Assembly (NCBI RefSeq): GCF_000330725.2
Contig: NZ_AMZY02000015.1
Span: forward strand, 1 to 58,744
DNA length: 58,744 nucleotides
From: Mariniradius saccharolyticus AK6
GTDB taxonomy: Bacteria; Bacteroidota; Bacteroidia; Cytophagales; Cyclobacteriaceae
Reading direction: 5' to 3'
The position numbers and the translations under genes were made by a program. Shown in pieces: positions 55,282 to 58,744 of the stretch (the stretch's first letter is position 1; every line of letters begins with the position of its first letter). Under the pieces are notes generated by a model. It searched no databases. It was not told where the DNA came from and saw nothing but the letters and a program-made list of their open reading frames with translations.

Positions 55282-57687
55282 TTAGAACTCGACGATGATG
55301 CCGATCGTGGGAAGGATCGTCCCCGCGGGATTTTCGATCAATCTCATCTGATACCTTGTCGGATCGTTTGGATCGATCTTGATCGAGCCATCAGTATCCC
55401 TGACCGGCACAAGGACCGGAGGCTGCTCGGCCTGGAAGTTGTAGGCATTCTGCACATCAAAGTACCAGTTGAGGTTCCAGCGGTTAAAGAAATAGCGCTT
55501 GTCCACGCGGAAGTCCAACTGGTGGAAAGCCTTCAGGCGTAGGGCGTTGATCTGGTTGAAATCAAGCACAGCCTGCCCTCTTTTGTCCCAAACTTCAATC
55601 AGGGAGGAGGTCTCTATATCAACTGGCGTGTAAGGCAAACCACCCAAGTACCTCCAACGTGCACCGACTTCCCAGTTGTTTTTGAAACGCTTGCCTGCTG
55701 TCAAGCTCACGATGATCCTGCTGTCCCAGGCTGAAGGGATAAAGCCTACCGTATTGGGGTTGGTAAATTCGCTCCTGACGAGCGTGACCGCGCCGATACC
55801 GTAGAAGGACTTGAAGAGACGCTGCTGTGCAAGAAACTCCAAACCATAGGCCCTACCCTTCGAATCTGAACTGACGGGTTCGTTGCCGATGACGCCGAAG
55901 TCTGCACCGAGGTTGGCCAAGGATATCCCATTTCTGATGGAAGAGGGATAGTTGTCGTAGAACTTGTAGAAGCCCTCGACGCTGAACCTGCGGCTTTTCT
56001 CAGGAATAACCTTTTCGAAGCCTGTGATAAAGTGGGTCGAGCGGATAAAGCGTATGTCGTTTTGCTGGTTGACCAGATTTCCGGCATTGTCACGGTAGCC
56101 CAAAGCAGTGTAAGGAGGCTTTTGGTAGTAAATACCCGAATTGGCGGTCCAGAACAGGTTGGGCTTGATCTGATAGGAAACCGAAAACCGCGGACTGACT
56201 TGGTTCAGCGGATTGCGGGCGGTCTGTCCAAAATCGCTTCCATCCATCCGCAGGCCTGCAGTGACCAAGAGTCTTTCGTTCAGAAATGTCTTGTTGGCAG
56301 AGACGAAGCCTCCGTAGCTATTGAAAAACGCCGTGGCGTTCGCAAAGATCACCTCTCCATCTGCTGCGCCTGTTGACCGGTCCAGATTTTTGATGAAATA
56401 CCGGGAATACTCATAATTGACGCCGTACTTGAAATTGAAGCCTTTCGCAAATACGGAGTTTTCCGCACGGAACTTGTTTTCGCTCTCTTGGGAAGTGTAG
56501 TCAAACAGCAGGTTTGCCGGGCTGCTCTCATCGTTTTGGGCGTATTTGTATTGCCTGTTGTTGAGCATATTACGGCTCAGGATAAATGTCCAAAAGCCGT
56601 TTTCCCTGAATCGTTTCAATTTCAAACCCGTCATGTAGTTCCATTGGGAAGAAATGGGTAGACTTTCCAGCAGGTAAAGCCTGTTTTCCCTTTCCTCCTC
56701 GGTCTCATCCCTCGGTTCATTGAAGTTCAGTGCAAACTGGTCGATCGCACCCACACCCAAAAACGTCAACTCAGTCTTGGCGTTCAGCTTCGTCGTCGTC
56801 TTGATGGTAAAGTCGTTGAAGGTAGGCAGGAAGGGAAGTTCCAATTGCCTGAAGAGAAATTGAAGATAGGACCTTCTGGCTGAGATCAGGTAAGTGGTGT
56901 TTTTACCCAAGGGACCTTCATTGGACAGGGTCAATTCACTGGCACCCAAGGTCATTTGGGTAAACATTTTGTCCTTTCTACCTTCCTTGAGCTGGAAGTT
57001 GAAAAAGGAGCTCAATGAATTCATCCGGTCAGCCGGGAATCCACCCGTGATGACATCCACGTTTTTGATCAGGTTCACGTTGAGAATGCCGACAGGTCCG
57101 CCGGATGAGCCCTGTGTGGCGAAGTGGTTGATGACAGGGACTTCGATCTCGTCGATGAAGAACTTGTTTTCGTTGGGTGCACCACCCCGGATAATGATGT
57201 CGTTTCGGAAGCTTGCGGTACTAGCCACGCCCGGAAGCGACTGGATAACCCTTGAGATATCCCTGTTTCCGCCGGGATAGCGCTCGATTTCGTTGGTGTT
57301 GAGCCTTCTCACCGAGATAGGCGTCTCGTCCGAGCGGCTAAACTCCGCGTCGACAGTCACCTCACTGAGGTCAGAAGCTTCTTCCAACAGATCAATGTCC
57401 AACCTGACAGGCCGGGCGAGCGAAACCTGGATTTCGAAAAAGGTCTTGGAGCGATACCCCACGAAACTCGCACGCACGTTGTACAGTCCCGGAGGAATAT
57501 TGGTCAAGGCGTAGTTCCCGTTTTCATCCGAAACTGTCCCCAAATCGGTGCCCACCAATACGACGTTGGCGAAGGGAATACCCTCGTTGTTGATCGGGTT
57601 AAAGACCCGGCCACGGATCTCGCCCCCTTGGGCAAAGGAACTGAAGCTTGTAAATGAAAAGAGAGATAGCAGTAATATAAGTCTCAT
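55282..57687 (-). CDS. TonB-dependent receptor with carboxypeptidase-like regulatory domain
   Basis: 801-aa outer-membrane protein. Signal peptide to about residue 19 (FSSFAQ-GGEIRG). CarboxypepD-regulatory-like domain (about 21-110: GRVFNPINNEGIPFANVVLVG...SFVGYRSKTF), plug (about 115-215: RYPGGNRDISRVIQSLPGVA, IIIRGGAPNENKFFIDEIEVP), then a 22-strand-type barrel ending in an aromatic C-terminus (IIVEF). It is shorter than SusC proteins (around 1000 aa) and has no SusD partner nearby, so it is probably a siderophore, vitamin or oligomer receptor rather than a polysaccharide SusC. The MarR-type regulator is divergent from it. Confidence 0.95.
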   Translation of the reverse strand: MRLILLLSLFSFTSFSSFAQGGEIRGRVFNPINNEGIPFANVVLVGTDLGTVSDENGNYALTNIPPGLYNVRASFVGYRSKTFFEIQVSLARPVRLDIDLLEEASDLSEVTVDAEFSRSDETPISVRRLNTNEIERYPGGNRDISRVIQSLPGVASTASFRNDIIIRGGAPNENKFFIDEIEVPVINHFATQGSSGGPVGILNVNLIKNVDVITGGFPADRMNSLSSFFNFQLKEGRKDKMFTQMTLGASELTLSNEGPLGKNTTYLISARRSYLQFLFRQLELPFLPTFNDFTIKTTTKLNAKTELTFLGVGAIDQFALNFNEPRDETEEERENRLYLLESLPISSQWNYMTGLKLKRFRENGFWTFILSRNMLNNRQYKYAQNDESSPANLLFDYTSQESENKFRAENSVFAKGFNFKYGVNYEYSRYFIKNLDRSTGAADGEVIFANATAFFNSYGGFVSANKTFLNERLLVTAGLRMDGSDFGQTARNPLNQVSPRFSVSYQIKPNLFWTANSGIYYQKPPYTALGYRDNAGNLVNQQNDIRFIRSTHFITGFEKVIPEKSRRFSVEGFYKFYDNYPSSIRNGISLANLGADFGVIGNEPVSSDSKGRAYGLEFLAQQRLFKSFYGIGAVTLVRSEFTNPNTVGFIPSAWDSRIIVSLTAGKRFKNNWEVGARWRYLGGLPYTPVDIETSSLIEVWDKRGQAVLDFNQINALRLKAFHQLDFRVDKRYFFNRWNLNWYFDVQNAYNFQAEQPPVLVPVRDTDGSIKIDPNDPTRYQMRLIENPAGTILPTIGIIVEF

Positions 57688-58006
57688 AGTTGGTTATGAA
57701 TTTGATTTTTAAGCTTAAAGCGGTGTTAAATGTTTTAGAATTTTCGTAATTATTTTCAAAGGACAAATGCCACTGGCTGAATGATTTTCCACACTTTGCC
57801 AATAAGTGCCGCATCATCAGGTATTTACAACGCTGAAACCCTTCTAAATCGACAGACATTTTTCATACGGTCCCATACTTTTTCGATTTTCAAAATCTTT
57901 CAAATACTATGAAATCATAATTTTTCGACAAATGTAGAAGAAATATTATTCAAAAACATAGTGAAATAAAAAATTTGATTTAAATTTGTTATGTTTTTGT
58001 ATCGAA
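57688..58006. other. 319-nt divergent intergenic region (receptor/MarR)
   Basis: AT-rich, with no gene that I can support. It must hold the promoters of both divergent genes; an exact TAnnTTTG lies at 57981-57988 (plus). It would be the natural site for MarR binding, but no clear inverted repeat was identified by eye. Confidence 0.4.
57981..57988 (+). promoter_or_regulatory. Possible -7 element of the MarR-type gene
   Basis: TAAATTTG is an exact TAnnTTTG match, 18 nt before the start at 58007. No -33 TTG at the expected distance, so the call is weak. Confidence 0.3.
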
Positions 58007-58654
58007 ATGAGCAAGGAACTTGTAAAGTTGGTAAACCTTTGGGATAGGTATTCGGAAAATGACCCTGAATTGGACATCAGGGGCTTTTGCTTGAAATACC
58101 TATCGGAAATGGGCGAATCTGCAGCGCAGCAGGTCCAGCCTGGCTTCACCGTAGATGGCCGGCTGATCAATCTCGTCAACCGTCTCAATAGGTTTGCGGG
58201 CATGTATTCCAAGAAGGCCCTCCTGCACAGCGAGCTCAACAACCTGGAGGATTGGGGTTACCTGATTTCGCTCAGCTTCATGGACAATCCCAAAAAGTCT
58301 GAGCTGATTGCTGAACTCCTTTCCGAATTCCCCAGCGGCATTGAAGTCATCAAGCGCCTGGTCAATAGTGGCTTGGCAGAGGAATTTGACGACCCCACGG
58401 ATAAGCGGTCCAAGCGCATCAAGATTACACAAAAAGGACAGCGCGTCCTGTTCGAGACGATGCATTACATGAAGGATATTGCTGCCTTGGCCTTTGGGCC
58501 ATTGACCGAGGCGGAAAAGCAGCTGCTGATGCTCCTTCTTCAAAAATTGGATAAGTTCCACTTGGACAACTACAAGGAAACCCGGCCTTCGGATTATCAT
58601 GGCGCGGTACAGGCCCTGAAACAGTCATTGGAAAAATCGGCTGAAAAAGGGTGA
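58007..58654 (+). CDS. MarR-family transcriptional regulator
   Basis: 215 aa from the ATG at 58007 (a start at 57986 is possible). The winged helix-turn-helix is in the middle (about 95-150: HSELNNLEDWGYLISLS, EVIKRLVNSGLAEEF and the wing DPTDKRSKRIKITQKGQRVL). The N-terminal and C-terminal helices would form the dimer interface. It lies divergent from the TonB-dependent receptor, whose expression it may control; ligand unknown. Nothing can be said about the last 90 nt of the window beyond its stop. Confidence 0.9.
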   Translation: MSKELVKLVNLWDRYSENDPELDIRGFCLKYLSEMGESAAQQVQPGFTVDGRLINLVNRLNRFAGMYSKKALLHSELNNLEDWGYLISLSFMDNPKKSELIAELLSEFPSGIEVIKRLVNSGLAEEFDDPTDKRSKRIKITQKGQRVLFETMHYMKDIAALAFGPLTEAEKQLLMLLLQKLDKFHLDNYKETRPSDYHGAVQALKQSLEKSAEKG

Positions 58655-58744
58655 TTCAGGGAAATTTTTTGGGGCATATTACTAGTAAATAGTTGGTAAA
58701 AATTCTTCAAAGCATCTGAATTACAATTACTTACAAAGGGTTTA

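Noticed and set aside
55282-57687. SusC-type receptor
   Set aside because: Too short (801 aa) and no SusD neighbour; best called a generic TonB-dependent receptor.
57599-57859. 86-aa minus-strand ORF over the start of the receptor gene
   Set aside because: It lies over the divergent promoter region and the receptor N-terminus in another frame.
1-58744. tRNA or rRNA genes
   Set aside because: No cloverleaf-forming stretch with a T-loop or anticodon arm, and no rRNA-like sequence, was seen in any intergenic region by eye.

Overview
This window is chromosomal DNA of a Bacteroidota bacterium, most likely a member of Cytophagales (Cyclobacteriaceae-like; the genus cannot be fixed from the sequence alone). 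The signs are: three secreted proteins with type IX secretion (T9SS) C-terminal sorting signals, TAnnTTTG-type -7 promoter elements, very few Shine-Dalgarno sites, a Rho factor with a long N-terminal insertion, DUF4270 and DUF4834 proteins, a CarB without its C-terminal regulatory domain, and a glycogen-synthase-like/panC/panD block typical of this phylum. No rRNA, tRNA, CRISPR array, prophage or insertion sequence was seen.

Layout. 1-7111 (minus): three consecutive T9SS client proteins; the first is cut by the window edge and carries a long glycine-rich domain, and the other two are tandem paralogues of identical length (704 aa). 7305-10865 (minus): rho, then a ferredoxin-tdk-recO operon. 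10902-13149 (plus): an unknown 384-aa protein, a 517-nt AT-rich gap and an HD-domain protein. 13220-16815 (minus): polA and a coiled-coil membrane protein. 17209-21329 (plus): a giant multi-pass protein of 1242 aa with two extracytoplasmic segments and a degenerate STAND/AAA-like cytosolic C-terminus, followed by a DUF2784 membrane protein that overlaps it by 4 nt. 21394-23742 (minus): two secreted proteins of unknown function. 24166-32652 (plus): mostly metabolic genes: a sugar-acid dehydratase with an SDR; an overlapping DinB/acetoacetate-decarboxylase-like/SDR trio; a lipoprotein; an M20 peptidase; a GH13 lipoprotein. 32657-34395 (minus): an ECF sigma factor and a family 2 glycosyltransferase in overlapping frames. 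34516-37638 (plus): tgt, an LptF/LptG-type permease and an EamA transporter as a tight operon. Then cytochrome c (minus), carB and a DUF4834 protein (plus), an M14 peptidase, glmS, a DUF4270 lipoprotein and a half-length glycogen-synthase-like protein (all minus). From a divergent promoter run panC, panD, a flippase-like membrane protein and a membrane zinc peptidase (plus), then an acyl-CoA dehydrogenase and an AraC-type regulator. The right end has an AT-rich lipoprotein gene, a TonB-dependent receptor (minus) and a divergent MarR-type regulator (plus).

Most of the window is ordinary core genome. The best candidates for something undescribed are the 1242-aa sensor/degenerate-NTPase membrane protein with its DUF2784 partner, the Tgt enzyme whose three zinc-ligand cysteines are replaced, the half-length GT5 protein next to panC, the DinB/ADC/SDR overlapping trio, and the run of T9SS clients that share one C-terminal module behind different N-terminal domains.
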